Positions 1 to 10,589 of a stretch of 64,000 nucleotides of DNA are shown in pieces. The notes below the pieces were generated by a model. It worked only from the letters and a program-made list of their open reading frames with translations. It was not told where the DNA came from and did not search any database. Within the stretch, counting starts at the first letter, position 1. Every line of letters begins with the position of its first letter. The DNA lies in contig JAMWFC010000049.1 in assembly GCA_027475525.1 (NCBI GenBank), positions 6,060,947 to 6,124,946 of the forward strand, given 5' to 3'. A program made the position numbers and the translations under genes. The stretch comes from Macrolepiota albuminosa (taxonomy: Eukaryota; Basidiomycota; Agaricomycetes; Agaricales; Agaricaceae).

Positions 1-272
1 AAGGTCAAATGCCAAGCTGTCTGTCGGTTTTTGACAGATCATCAATCTTCTCGCTAAGCGCTGTCGTCAGTGACTGATGCCATCTGTCAGTTGTCATTCC
101 TGCTGCCGTCGGTGCTATCATTGATTGGATCTGCTTCTTGCCGTGTCCGGCCGTTGGGAATGGCTTAAAATAGGTAGAACGCGTGCGCTAAGTTCGGGAC
201 AAGTGCGGCAAGGTTTCTGGAGCCGGTGCCGAGCCTGCCGTTGATGCGCCTAACCTGTATAGGGTCCTATCA
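1..272 (-). repeat. Partial LTR of gypsy family B (copy B0)
   Basis: The reverse complement of this stretch matches the first part of the 925-bp LTRs at 10590-11514 and 43809-44733. It begins, on the minus strand at 272, with the family's terminal TGATAGGACC. The rest of the LTR lies beyond the window edge. It abuts integrase-coding sequence of element A1 without a gap, so this family B copy inserted into A1. Confidence 0.85.
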
Positions 273-3200
273 CCGGGACATACATGCAGCCGTTCTGGAG
301 GAGGAATTTTTTTGTCGGGGAACAGGGAGAAGGCGGTCAGGGGGGTTGTGGGGGTCGTGATTGGTGAAGTACTTGTCTCGGGGGGCGCGGCGAATCTGAC
401 TCAGGGTCCCTTCCTCGTTTAAGATCAGTAAGGCATTCAGATGTTTGGGAGGGATCACCACGCGATGATTGAACACATTGCGTTCTGCCTCAAATGACTT
501 CTTGGGATAGACGTCCGGTCAATGGGTGAGGGCATCTGGTTTAGCGCCAAGTTGTCCCAGGCAGTACTGGATTGTGAAGTTGTACTCCGAGAGGATCTCG
601 GACCATCAGGCCTGCCGTCGACTAAGTTGCTTGGTCATGGTGAAATACTGCAGGTTGTTATGATCTGAGTAGACCTGAATCCGGTGCTGGGCTCCCTCGA
701 GGTAGGCCCGCCATTGTTTGAAGGCTTCAACAATGGCAAGGAGCTCCTTGTCGTAAATGTTGTAATTGAGCTCGGCGTCAATCATGGACCGGGTGTAGAA
801 GGCAACTGGCCGGGGTTCCCCATCGTCAGATTCCATCTGTGAGAGAATCCCGGCAATGGCATAGTCGGAGGCGTCACATTCTAGGATGATCGGAAGAGCC
901 GGGTCGTAGTGCCAGAGTACGGGAGCGACTGTGAAAGCCTCCTTGAGCAGGTTAAAGATGCTCTGGCACTTACTGTCCCAGTTCCAGGCGATATCCTTGC
1001 GCGTGAGCTGGTTGAGGGGTTTTGTGATCCCAGAGTAGTTGTCTATAAACCTCTGGTAGAAGTTAGCGAAACCCAGGAAGGACTGTACTTCCTTCACATT
1101 CCGGGGCTGCGGCCAGTTGACGATAGCTTTGACCTTGTGGGGATCCATGCAAACGCCATTCAGGGATACGATGACGCCAAGATACTCAACCTCTTCCGTG
1201 TGGAACGAGCACTTCTTGGGCTTGGCGTGGAGGTTGTGCTCCCGGAGGTGTTCGAGGACTTGCCGGACGTGCTTCTGGTGATCCTCCTTCGAGTCGGAAT
1301 AGATGAGGATGTCGTCCAGGTAGACTATCACAAAGACGTCGCTCATGTCGTGGAAGATGTCATTCATGAAGTATTGGAATGTGGCGGGGGAGTTAGTCAT
1401 TCCAAAAGGCATCACAAGGTACTCAAACAGACCATACCACGTGTGGAACGCGGTTTTCCACTCGTGTCCCGGGGCGATGCGGACGTTGTTGTAACCGGAG
1501 CGGAGGTCGATTTTTGTGTAAACCTTGGCGCTGCAGAGTCAATCAACCAGATCGCCGATGAGTGGGAGCGGGTAGCGGTTCTTCTTGGTGATCTTATTGA
1601 GTCCCCAGTAGTCGACACAGAGCCGGAGTGAGCCGTCCTTCTTCTTGGCAAATAGGACCGGGGCTCCAGCAGCGGAGGTGGAGGGTCGGATGAATCCCTT
1701 ACCAAGCAATTCGTCGAGGTAGTCCTTGAGGGCCCGGAGCTCGACCTCCGACATGTTGTACACCTTGCCGAAAGGGGGGGCGACTCCTTCCTTGAGGTCG
1801 ATTGTATGGTCGTAGGGACGGTGGGGGGGAATCTCCTTAGCATCTCCTTCGGAGAATACGTCAGCAAATTCATGATACTCCAGGGAAACTACTTCTCGGA
1901 GGATCTGTTCCTCGGTTTTCTTCTTTGGGGAAATAGTGTCTCCTCGTAGGTGCTCTCCCAGGAGAGATGGCAAGGTGTGCAGCTGGAATGTGGGAGTTCC
2001 ATCCTTCATGAGGCGGGCAAATGGGGCGGCTCCAATGATCCTGATGTCGAGTGTGTTCGGGTCAATCGGGGTCGCGGGTGTGTCAGCTGGGGCGGGTTTG
2101 ACGTGTGTCTGAGACCGGCCCAGGTAGTTTGGCCCCTTGTACTTGTTCCAAGGGATGTTTGGGGGTCGATCAGGGACCTCGCGGGCTCGGCCGGGAGTGG
2201 GTGAGGATGTGGGAGGTGTATGCGGGGAGGAGGTGTCAGGCATTGGGTTGCTCCCTAGGGCCCGGAGGTGCACGGCAGTCAAGGGGTGGTTTTCAGGTCC
2301 CGGGAAGGTCATGGTGAGCATCCTCCAGTTGATATCGGGGTTTGTGTCGGGCAGCCAAGGTAGTCCCAGCACCATCGGGGTTGATTCGTGAAGTCGTGTG
2401 ACCAGGAAGTCGGAGGTGAACTTGTAGTCGTTATCCAGGGTCATGTGCCCCAAATGGGACCTTTGGATGGGGCCAGAGGAGGAGGGGGTGCCGTCAAGGC
2501 ATTGGAGGCAGAGGGGCTGGTCGAGGGAGTCGTGGGGGAGGTCGAGGGCGTCGCTGATGAAAACCCCGGTGGCTCCGCTGTTGATAAGGGCCAATATCGG
2601 TCCCAGGGTGCTGTCCAGCTTGGCATTGATGACGAAGGATCGGGACGAGCGGGATTGGAGCCCAGGGGGTGGTGGGGGCCCGTCCTCCGGGGTAGGGTTT
2701 GGGGGTAGGGGGATGTCAAAGAGGAGCTGCTGGTCGTTGGGCGTCGGGTCCTGGGTCAGGCGAAGAGTAAGGTGTCGCCAATCAATACGGGGGTTGGTGT
2801 CTCGGAGCCACAGGAGCCCTAGGACCAGGGGTGTGGAAGGGTGGAGTTTTGTTATCAACATCCGGAGGGTGTGAGTCTGTCCGTTGGCGAAAGTAACGGG
2901 CATACGCATGAAGTGGGTGATGTCCCCTGCCGTAGAGGCGTCCCCATCAAAGAGGCAGAGTTGTACTGGGACCGGGAGTCGTTGAGCGGGTTCCGGGGCT
3001 AAGGTAGACAAGGCTTCGTCGATGAAGTTGTCGGTGGCGCCACTGTCGACGAGGGTGTTGAGGGGGGTTCCGGAGGGGGTGAGGCGGGTGTTGAGGAGGA
3101 GGGAGTGCGAGGAGTGGGAGGGTAGGTAAGCCGTGAGGGTGTCCTGTGCGAGTGTCGTAGAGCGGAGAAGACGTCGGGGTTGATTCCGCAATTTAGGGCG

Positions 3201-3347
3201 TCTTCCGGGTCTAAATTGCTGGGTCGTTTTCCGAATACTCGTAGGTGGCGTCCTCTTCTTCGAAGGTCCAGGTGGCGCGTCCCATAACCTGTCGTTGGGG
3301 GCACTCGGAGATGAAATGGTCTTTCTCACCACAGAGTATGCACGCAC
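273..3347 (-). pseudogene. pol: A1 pol: tandem retropepsin, RT, RNase H, start of integrase
   Basis: Read on the minus strand, the frame overlaps the end of gag. It begins with a retropepsin-like unit carrying DSGA (about 3033-3052), followed by a second homologous unit with NSGA in the same place (about 2563-2592). Reverse transcriptase follows with the YLDD active site (near 1320), then RNase H (ECDASDYAI, YTRSM, KELLAIVEAF) and the integrase zinc-binding start. TGA stops at 1539-1541, 606-608 and 519-521 each replace a CGA arginine codon retained in A2. Compared with A2 there is also a deletion of about 20 nt near 340. The product would have been the replication and integration polyprotein. 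It is now a pseudogene and is truncated at 273. Confidence 0.9.
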
Positions 3348-5907
3348 CTTCCCTCCTTCGCCGTTCCTGCATCTCCTTTAGAACTTCGATCCAGTGTCGT
3401 CCCTTCTTTTGAAGCCGGTTGGCCCGGAGGGCCTCCTCATCCCATTCATCGGCAAAGTCAAGATCTTTGGGGTCGTCCGGGGGTTTCTCGGGGCTTGGCA
3501 TGTCGCCCGGGTCGTGGGCGGCCACAGCGGCGTTGAGCTGGGCCTGGGGGCGGACGCCGCTGCTGGGGTTAGCATTGGGCAGGCCGCGACTTACCGGGGT
3601 TCGACCGCCAGGGAACGCAGGGGGACCGGGGTTTTGACCTTGCAGGTTGGGGGTTTTGCCTGAGGGCCAAGGGGGTCCTCCCCTAGGGTTCCAGGGGGGT
3701 CGGGAATTCGAATACTTGCTGTGGTCTTCCCAGTAACGTTGGTTGATTTGCATGACAAGGGCCTTGTATCCGTCGTAGGAGGGTTGTTTCGGGGCGAGTC
3801 GGAGGACGTCCTTGATGTGTTGAGGCAGGGCGCGGCAGAGGGTGTACTGGAGGGCGCTGTAGTTCCAGCCTGTTTCGTAAGCTTCCTTCTCAAAACGTAC
3901 GATAAAGGTGGTAAAACGTTCTTCCAAGCGCATCCGGAGGTTGAAGAGATTGTCCTTGGCCTCGGCCACGGTGTCGTAGATCCCAAATTTCCTGGAGAAC
4001 TCGTCGATGAAGGCTTGCCAGCGAGCAAGTGCCGGGTTGTTGGGGTCGAACTGGATGAGGGCCGTGTAGTGGTCGAAGGCAATCCCCTGGAGGTACGACA
4101 TGGCAAAGGCCACCTGGGAGCTGTCAACCTGAAACGTGAGCGGCTTTGCCTGAAAAGTATTGAGACACTGAGTGAGGAAGGTACACCATTTTTGGGGGTC
4201 CCGGCCCGTGAACGCATCAGGTTTCTGAATGTCTAGACGTCCTTTGCGGGCAAGGGCATCGCGAGTGTCGTCCGGTCCGGCAGCATTGCAGGGAGGGGGG
4301 CCAGCATTGTAATAGTAGCAGTAATGGTTACCCCCCCCTCCTTGAGGAGGAAAAGCACCAAGGGCGGGGCCCCACCTGCTGGGAGGACCTCCTCCAGGTG
4401 GCTCACCTGGATGTCCACGCCCGGGAGGCCCGTTGTCCCAGGGGGGCTCGTTCCTGCCAGGAGGAGGCCCGGGTCTCCACGCAGGGGGTGGCGGAGGTGG
4501 AGGGCCTGGGGGTCGTCCTCGAGGTTTGGCTGGGGGTGGCAGAGGTGGTCGGGGAGGGTTCGGTGGTGTTGAGTCGATCGGAGGAGGGCCAGGTGCTGGG
4601 TCGGGTGCCGGGTTGCACGGGGGTCGTTCAGCCCGGAAGGGTCATGCTTGCATCGGAGGTCGCGAGGGGTTTCGTAGGTCAAAGTGGGGTGGCGGGTCAC
4701 GACGGAAGTTGGGTTCTGGAGGGACCGGGGCGGACGTGGGGGGTGGTGCCAGTGCCGGGGCGGGCATGGGCGCAGGATGTTGTTCGTTGTTGCTACGTGT
4801 GAGCTCGTTGATGTAGCATAGCGTGTCGTCCGTACTAGGGGTGTCTACCCAGGCTCTGCTGGGGTTCACCGGGGGCGGAGGTCGGGCGTTGTCCATTTGC
4901 GGGAGGGGTTCCAGGGGTCTCTGGGGCTGCCCCCAGGTCTCGAAGATACTAGGAACGGAATTAGCCCTGCAACGAGTTGACAAGCCTACCATGCGGGCAG
5001 CGGGTTGGTCAAAAAGACCTCCAGGCGGGTTGAGGGACTGCAATATGGCTGAGGCATTTTGTCGTTGTTCTGGAGTGGGGGCTGCCGGGGCCGTTTCTGG
5101 GGGTTCCCGACAAATGTGAATCAAGCGACCTGGGTCTGCGGGGTCGTTGAGGAGTCGAGGGGAGGAGGACACATGGACTTTGTCAAGCAGCTGTTGCAAT
5201 TCTTCTCAGAGGATTGTATTGCGCCTATACTTTACCATGGTTTGTTCTGGGAGTTCTCCTTGCGTGAGGCAATCCCCAAATTCGACCAAGCAGTTAGCCC
5301 AATCTTCCGGAGTGCCTTTGAAGTCGTCATGTCCGAATTCCGTGAGCAGCGCCCTTGTCCATTGCGCGAAGTCCTCCGGCGAGATCCTGAGTGAGCGGAG
5401 TACTTTGTCCCATTGCCATTCATACTCCTCGAAGCGTCGTCGTCCCATTGGCGAGGGAGGGGTTCGAGCGGGTGGGGCAGCGGCCGGGTAGTGTTGAGGG
5501 GGATAGTCGGGGTAGAGGGGTCCTCGGGGTTCTTGGGGTTGGGGAATGGGGCGCTGGTAACCGTAGTAGAGAGTGGGTGCAAAGGGGCCCTCGCTGGGGG
5601 GAATCGGGTGAGGTCTACTGGGTACTGGTGGGGTCTCCGGCAGGTCCCCGGGGATGCTCCGGTACAAGGGGACCTCCATGGGCCATGCCATGGCTAGGTT
5701 GGGCGGAGGGGCCCAGCTGGCTGAGGGCCCCAGATCATAGAGAGACAGGTTGGGGGCCCAGTGACAGTGGAGATACTGAGGCTCGTACGGGAGAGGTGGA
5801 TAGGTGGGGTGGGGGGTCTGCACGGAATAATGATCGGGTACCGGGCGCCCATAGGGGTCGGTCTGATAGCCCACGGAGTAGTAGGTGTGAGTATATGTAG
5901 CCATCAA
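3211..5907 (-). pseudogene. gag: A1 gag polyprotein
   Basis: The frame starts MMATYTHTYY at 5907 and runs about 898 codons to the stop at 3211. The first half is Pro/Tyr-rich and low in complexity. The second half holds a Retrotrans_gag-type capsid region (KWRTFLTQCLNTFQ-like, SYLQGIAFDHY) and one CCHC zinc knuckle ([14 protein letters not shown]) near the end. TGA stops at 5206-5208 and 4642-4644 interrupt the frame. A run of eight G residues near 4331-4338 keeps the Pro-rich part in frame with the capsid; the A2 copy has nine. Pol overlaps the gag end in another frame. Confidence 0.87.
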
Positions 5908-5938
5908 GAACGGTGTAAGGAGGGAGTCTTGATATTAT

Positions 5939-6701
5939 GTCAGGTTCTGCTGAGTTGGGGGCTTTCCGGAAAAGCAACGCCCTTACAATGCGGACTTGAC
6001 CTACAAATACTCGGGTGTCTGGAACTCCGGGGCTAGGACTCCGGGGTTCAAGACAGGAACAGGGGTAATCCCAGGAGAGGGGACTAAGTCCGGGGGTTTT
6101 GGGTTGAGAGAAGCTGAGGGTTGGAAGGGGGTCGAGTCGTGAACTGGAGGTTCTAAGACGAGACCAAGTTAGTAACTTTAGAATCGCGAAGTGCGTACTA
6201 AACTTAGAGCACGCAAATACTCAGGCGTGCCAGTCGAAGCGTACCAATCAAGGCATACCAGTCAAGCAAGAGGGCACGCAATAACCAAAGTAATATCAAG
6301 ACTAGCAAATACAATGGAGAACTATGCTATAAGTACTACGGGACCGTGTCTCAGGATTCCGGGGTGTCTGGGATGAGCTCCAGGGGTCATTGAGTAGTGG
6401 GCAGGGACTGTATACCTGGATCGCGGGAGTGGGGATGTGCGATCAATTGGCGTGGAGGGAGCAGTGATGCATGATGCGTGATGGCCGGGGGTGAGTCACG
6501 TGATCTGATCGCTGATGGCAGGGGGTCCCGAGGTCCGTGAGGCGGAGTTCTGGGGGGGTTGGCTGATGGCGGTTCCTGATGCGCATGATGGCGGCGTCGG
6601 TGGCTGTGGGGGCGGGGCGTGCTGTGGGGTCGGTGAAAGAGGTTCCCGGATGGGGCTCCGGGGATGTCCCGGGCAGGTTCCGGAGGGGAGGGGTCGTGAC
6701 A
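5939..6701 (-). repeat. 5' LTR of A1 (763 bp)
   Basis: The ends on the plus strand are TGTCAGG and GTCGTGACA, a TGTCA/TGACA inverted terminal repeat shared with the A2 LTRs at 16140-16909 and 26190-26987. Copies differ from one another mostly by transitions. Confidence 0.92.
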
Positions 6702-7286
6702 GGCCTCTTTTGAGTGAAGCAGCAATCATCTGCTGCCTGAGTTCATGTGAAACCACTGGAAGAGTTTGCCTAAAGTCCCCTCTAAAAACCACAGTGACTC
6801 CACCAAAGGAAATGTTATTATCAAAGATATCTCTGAAGCCATGATCGACAGAGTCAATGGCATTTTTGTGTTGCATTGGAACTTCATCCCAAATGACAAC
6901 TTTGGTGCAAAGTATGAGCTGTGATAACTGGGTTCCTCTCTTGATATTGGCAATGGATGTGTCAAGAGCAGGAATGGGAATTTTGAATCTTGAATGAGCT
7001 GTCCTACCCCCTTCCAACAATAAGGCAGCAATGCCAGATGATGCTACACATAATGCCACATCTCCATTGGAATGAAATGCAGCAGCCAGAGTATTGCAGA
7101 CAAAGGTTTTGCCACATCCTCCAGCACTGTGAATGAATAGCATCCTGCCCAAATTGTTGTTCACTGAGTTTATGACAGCATTGAAAGTCTCCAGTTGTTC
7201 CACATTGAACTTGGCCTTGTTACCCTCCACTCTTTGCTTGAGCTCCTCAACATCATAATTGGTTTCATCTTCTAAAAGCCTGTTGC

Positions 7287-7337
7287 CTAGAAGAATGATC
7301 AGTATTCAAGTCAATCTTTTATGCAAATGCCAATTAC
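7287..7337 (-). other. Intron in Helitron helicase
   Basis: GTAATTGG to TTCTAG on the minus strand, 51 nt. Removing it joins NIVPG to NRLLED in frame. Confidence 0.75.
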
Positions 7338-8508
7338 CTGGAACTATGTTCCAATTCTGTTGAGCCTCTGGCATGTTGGGAAAGTCTTTCAGAGTTTTCC
7401 CAAAATTCATCAAAGTGTCATTGATGAGATAAAGGCCATAGTCATAAATATCCTCATTGGTAAAGATCTGGTCCCTGTACTGCCTAGTATGTTCCAATCT
7501 GTGTTGAAGATCATCACAGATAGAATGCTTGAATTCATTCCATAGAGCCTCAGGAGTGGCAGGAGCACAGTGGAATAGAATAGTGCAAAACAGCTGTCTG
7601 AGAGCTGATCCTAGTTGGATTGGAGCAGCTTCAGTGAGACACTGCCTCCATTCTGCATCATCCTCCAAAAGACCTAGAGCCTTGCATGCTTCTTGATAAG
7701 TGGGATAGATATGGCCATTGACTGTCCTGAGATCAGCCCATGAAGTTGCATTGGTTACAACAGTCAAGAGCATCCTGAGATAGAACCTTTCTCCCTGTCT
7801 TGGTGAAGCAAAGTACATCCTCCCAATTGCTGTACCTCTCTGCCTCTCCTTCCAACTCCGTTTAGATGGCTCATAAACAAACTTGGTTGAAAAGTTCTGA
7901 TAAGTAGTGTTATTATTGGGAAACCTGGTATTGGCTTCAAACTAAGCTGTGAGTGCAGTCTTGTCTGCATTAGGTCTAGCAGCCACCACCTGTATTGGTT
8001 CATCATCTGGAAAATAGACTTCATGCTGGTTTTCCAAGTGCACAGGCAATCTGTACACTGAAGGATATTCAGCATGCATGTTGAATTCAAAGATGTGCCA
8101 GCAAGCCTCAGGAGCAGAAATGTATCTGGCATCCAAGTGTTCCTTGATTTCATCCCTCTCCTCCCTAGCAATTTCCAAAGTTGTCCTATCATGGCCCTTG
8201 TAGATGTACTTGTGAATGTATTTGATTGCATCTACTGAAGCACAGACTTCCACATTGATATGACATTGGAATTTGGCTGAGAGATATAGATTGTATGGGA
8301 CAACATTACGATTGTCATAATGACGACCATGCTTTTCAAAAAAGCGGCCATTGTTAGGTCTGGCATATTGGGGATAGCCATCATCACCATACTGTGTAGC
8401 TTCCTGAAATTCCTTGGGATATCTCTTGGAACATTTGCCATCTACCATGCACTTGGCATTGGGAAAATCTGCTCCACATGGACCATGAACCATATTGGTA
8501 GTAACAAC

Positions 8509-8558
8509 CTAATAACAAAGGTCAGTCACTGCATTGATAATTCAAGCAAAGCCAATAC
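8509..8558 (-). other. Intron in Helitron Rep region
   Basis: GTATTGGC to TTATTAG on the minus strand, 50 nt. Removing it joins RLYQ to VVTTNMVHGPCG in frame, which fits the usual spacing before the MVHGPCG motif of Helitron proteins. Confidence 0.78.
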
Positions 8559-9575
8559 CTGATACAATCGAGGCTGAGTCACTGGATCAGGAATTTGAGC
8601 AGAAACAATAGTGTCCACATGAGCTGCATCTTTGATCTTGTCATGATGATGGAAAAAGATCAAGATATGTATATGTGGAAGTCCCCTCTTTTGAAATTCA
8701 ATGGTATGGACAGATGCCACACATTTTCCAAATAGACCATCTTTTATGTCCTTCAAAAGAGCATTCTTCTTGAGTTCAAATACTCTGGCAACAATATCTG
8801 GATGGTCAGAAGCTGTTTGCCTCTTTCCATTAACCATAGGTTCTTTCAACAGAGCCTCTTCAATTTCTGGCCACTTTGGATTGGCAGTCATGGTGATGAA
8901 GAGATCTGGTTTATGGAAATGCCTGCAAATAGCCATAGAGTCCTGGAATAGTTGCTGCATGTGTCGTTCATTTCCAACATGAGAAGAGGGGAGGATCACA
9001 CGTCGGCTCTATCTGCGTAAGTCTTCATCTCCAGTAGCCGCATCAACCACTCCTTGATAGACTTCAGCCCTAATCTTCTTTTGATTTTGTCTGACCCAGT
9101 TGAGCTTTGATTGTTCTATTAATGCCCATGCATCCACAACATATTGCTGGAACAGTCTGCCACTCCAAAGCAATGCAGCATTAGCTTCCAAAGCTCTCTG
9201 CTGCAGCTTATATGCATAATATGCAGTTTGGCTGACATTTTTGGCTCTTTGTTCTCCTGCTGGTCCAAATTGAGATTGAATATCGGTGTGAAATCCAGGT
9301 TCTCCAGTTGGAAATATGATAGTATAATGCAAAGGAGTGTAATAGGGGTGTAAATGGCTGATTCGCTTCAATTGACCTCCATGGAGATGCAGGACTATGT
9401 CATGGTTATCTGATCGTTCTTCAGAATCATCTCCTGGTATAATTGCAGCAACTCCTTCCTGATAGTGTTGGTTCCTGTGCATGGTTACAGGACGCGATGT
9501 CATTTAAACGCAGCCATGGATGCAAAAAGATTGCCTGCCCTTCTTTGCCTACAGATAGCTCATCAAACACTCTGA

Positions 9576-9851
9576 ATGTCTTCAAATTTTTCAGGAAGTA
9601 CTTTTGTTTGTCCACACATAAATCTCGGGTATGGCCAGGACCGTCCTTTTGCTGTCAAGACTGTGCCAGAGCTTGTCAAGTTTGCTGCTTTGCATAATCC
9701 TGACCATATGGCATTCAGACTTGCACTAGTGACGACTTATCTTACAGCATTACCTTCTCTCAGCTTCAGGCAGCAGTTGAATATGCATCATGGTGGCTTT
9801 AGGCAGGAGTGCTTGTATCTTACCAGGTCCTTCTGCTGTGCTTTGAGTTGA
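9576..9851 (+). pseudogene. N-terminal fragment of an adenylate-forming (NRPS-like) protein
   Basis: The plus-strand frame starts at 9576 and includes KTVPELVKFAALHNPDHMAF, the usual opening of basidiomycete adenylation-domain reductases. In a shifted frame just downstream comes ITFSQLQAAVEYASWWL, matching the next conserved block (T-Y-x-Q-L-x-x-A-V). No further domain follows, and the next 250 bases give no adenylation motifs. It is therefore a broken 5' gene fragment beside the Helitron. It may be a captured gene piece or a remnant of a resident gene. The 5'-truncated NRPS-like gene at 55-57.8 kb lacks exactly this kind of N-terminus, but the two do not overlap, so a common origin cannot be tested here. 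Confidence 0.5.
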
Positions 9852-10126
9852 TGCAGGTCTCCTCTGAGAGCAAGGTATAATACTCAAACATCTGCATCAA
9901 TGACCCGTTGGTGGAGTTCTTCATTAGACATGGCAGATGGAGGATTAAAGAAACAGATGAAAACTTTACACGAAGCAAGTTCTGAAAATAGATATCATGT
10001 GACCCTGTTTAAATTACAAAAGAAGTTTGATTTATTGCTTGACAAAACCTTACTTTGTTTATTTTACAGTTTAGTAAATAACAATTAGCTAAGCAGGTCA
10101 AAAATTGCAAATGTCTTAATGTTTAT
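9852..10126. other. AT-rich stretch without a recognisable gene
   Basis: Contains an imperfect direct copy of a segment near 10225-10320 (GATATCATGT, CCCTGTTTAAATTA and AAATAACAATTAGCTAAGCAGGTC). It belongs to the repeat unit that carries the tRNA-like sequences. Confidence 0.5.
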
Positions 10127-10206
10127 TGCACTAAGCAGGAGTCGAACCCACCTACTGCAACACACAATGAACACCAATAGATAATATTCCACTAGACCAT
10201 TGATGC
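10127..10206 (-). repeat. tRNA-Gly-like repeat, copy 1
   Basis: On the minus strand it reads GCATCAATGGTCTAGTGG then GGTTCGACTCC, giving A-box and B-box like blocks. The acceptor ends resemble tRNA-Gly (GCAT...GTGCA) but the anticodon arm is not canonical. It looks like a tRNA-derived SINE or pseudo-tRNA. Confidence 0.55.
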
Positions 10207-10340
10207 TTACTGTACACTGCTATAGTCTAAATAGATATCATGTCACCCTGTTTAAATTAGGACCTTACTTTGTTTATCATACTGTATAGTAAATAACAAT
10301 TAGCTAAGCAGGTCAGAAATTCTAAACAGTTTGACATAAA

Positions 10341-10423
10341 TGCACTAGTAGGAATCGAACCTGCCTACTGCAAGACATAATAAAGACCAATGGATAGATA
10401 ATATTCCACTAGACCACCAATGC
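10341..10423 (-). repeat. tRNA-Gly-like repeat, copy 2
   Basis: On the minus strand, GCATTGGTGGTCTAGTGG at the start can pair (with two G-T wobbles) with CTAGTGC at the end. The B box is GGTTCGATTCC. This is the best preserved of the tRNA-like copies and shares the TGGTGGT start with true tRNA-Gly. Confidence 0.55.
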
Positions 10424-10503
10424 TTACTATACACTGCTATGATGTAAATAAACATCAGTCTAATATTCTGTGTGTGGTCAAAAATTTTTGAGTTTGATCT
10501 CAA

Positions 10504-10582
10504 TGCACTAGGGGGAGTCGAACCCACCTATTGCAAGATACAAGGAATACCAATTGGAAATATTCTACTACACCACAGATGC
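10504..10582 (-). repeat. tRNA-Gly-like repeat, copy 3 (target of B1)
   Basis: Same layout as copies 1 and 2 with B box GGTTCGACTCC. The B1 5' LTR starts 8 bases after it. The sequence after the B1 3' LTR (from 44734) continues the repeat unit. Confidence 0.55.
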
Positions 10583-10585
10583 TTC

Positions 10586-10589
10586 ATGT
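10586..10589 (+). repeat. Target site duplication of B1, left (ATGT)
   Basis: ATGT precedes the 5' LTR and CTGT (44734-44737) follows the 3' LTR, matching at three of four bases. Joining the flanks with one copy restores a 30-base segment that aligns without gaps to the corresponding segment beginning ATGCTTACTG near 10203. Confidence 0.6.

Larger units (their letters stand above)
273..6701 (-). mobile_element. Ty3/gypsy element A1, chromodomain family, 3' part cut off by B0
   Basis: This minus-strand element has a 5' LTR at 5939-6701, then gag, tandem proteases, reverse transcriptase, RNase H and the start of integrase. The integrase is cut at 273 by the family B LTR. It is closely similar along its whole length to A2 (16140-26987), which supplies the missing integrase core and chromodomain. 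The outer LTR end (6701) joins Helitron helicase sequence directly, so A1 inserted into the Helitron. Five internal stop codons make it non-coding today. Confidence 0.93.
6702..9503 (-). pseudogene. Helitron Rep-helicase, interrupted and with nonsense codons
   Basis: Read from 9503 leftwards the sequence gives a Helitron rolling-circle transposase. The N-terminal region contains LHPYYTPLHYTIIFPTGEPG. The Rep domain has the two-histidine motif (GLPHIHILIF, near 8660) and the tyrosine-region motif YIHKYIYKGHD (near 8190). A PIF1-type helicase follows with Walker A (AGGCGKT, near 7110), WDE and a GDFRQ motif. Two clean introns are visible: 8509-8558 (50 nt) and 7287-7337 (51 nt), both GT-AG. In-frame TAG codons lie at 9009-9011 and 7942-7944; the second falls where related proteins have Trp (TAWFEAN). 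The helicase stops at 6702 because gypsy A1 inserted there, so the C-terminal motifs are lost. Terminal hairpins of the Helitron were not identified. Confidence 0.9.

Noticed and set aside
909..1631. 240-codon plus-strand frame opposite A1 RT
   Set aside because: Shadow of the RT/RNase H coding strand. The A2 counterpart is split at 21118-21869 and shows no independent conservation.
3721..4236. 171-codon plus-strand frame opposite A1 gag
   Set aside because: Shadow of the capsid-coding region with no initiation context or known motif.
10127..10582. Functional tRNA-Gly genes
   Set aside because: A and B boxes are present but the anticodon arm does not fold with a Gly anticodon, and several copies have stem mismatches. 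Better explained as tRNA-derived repeats.
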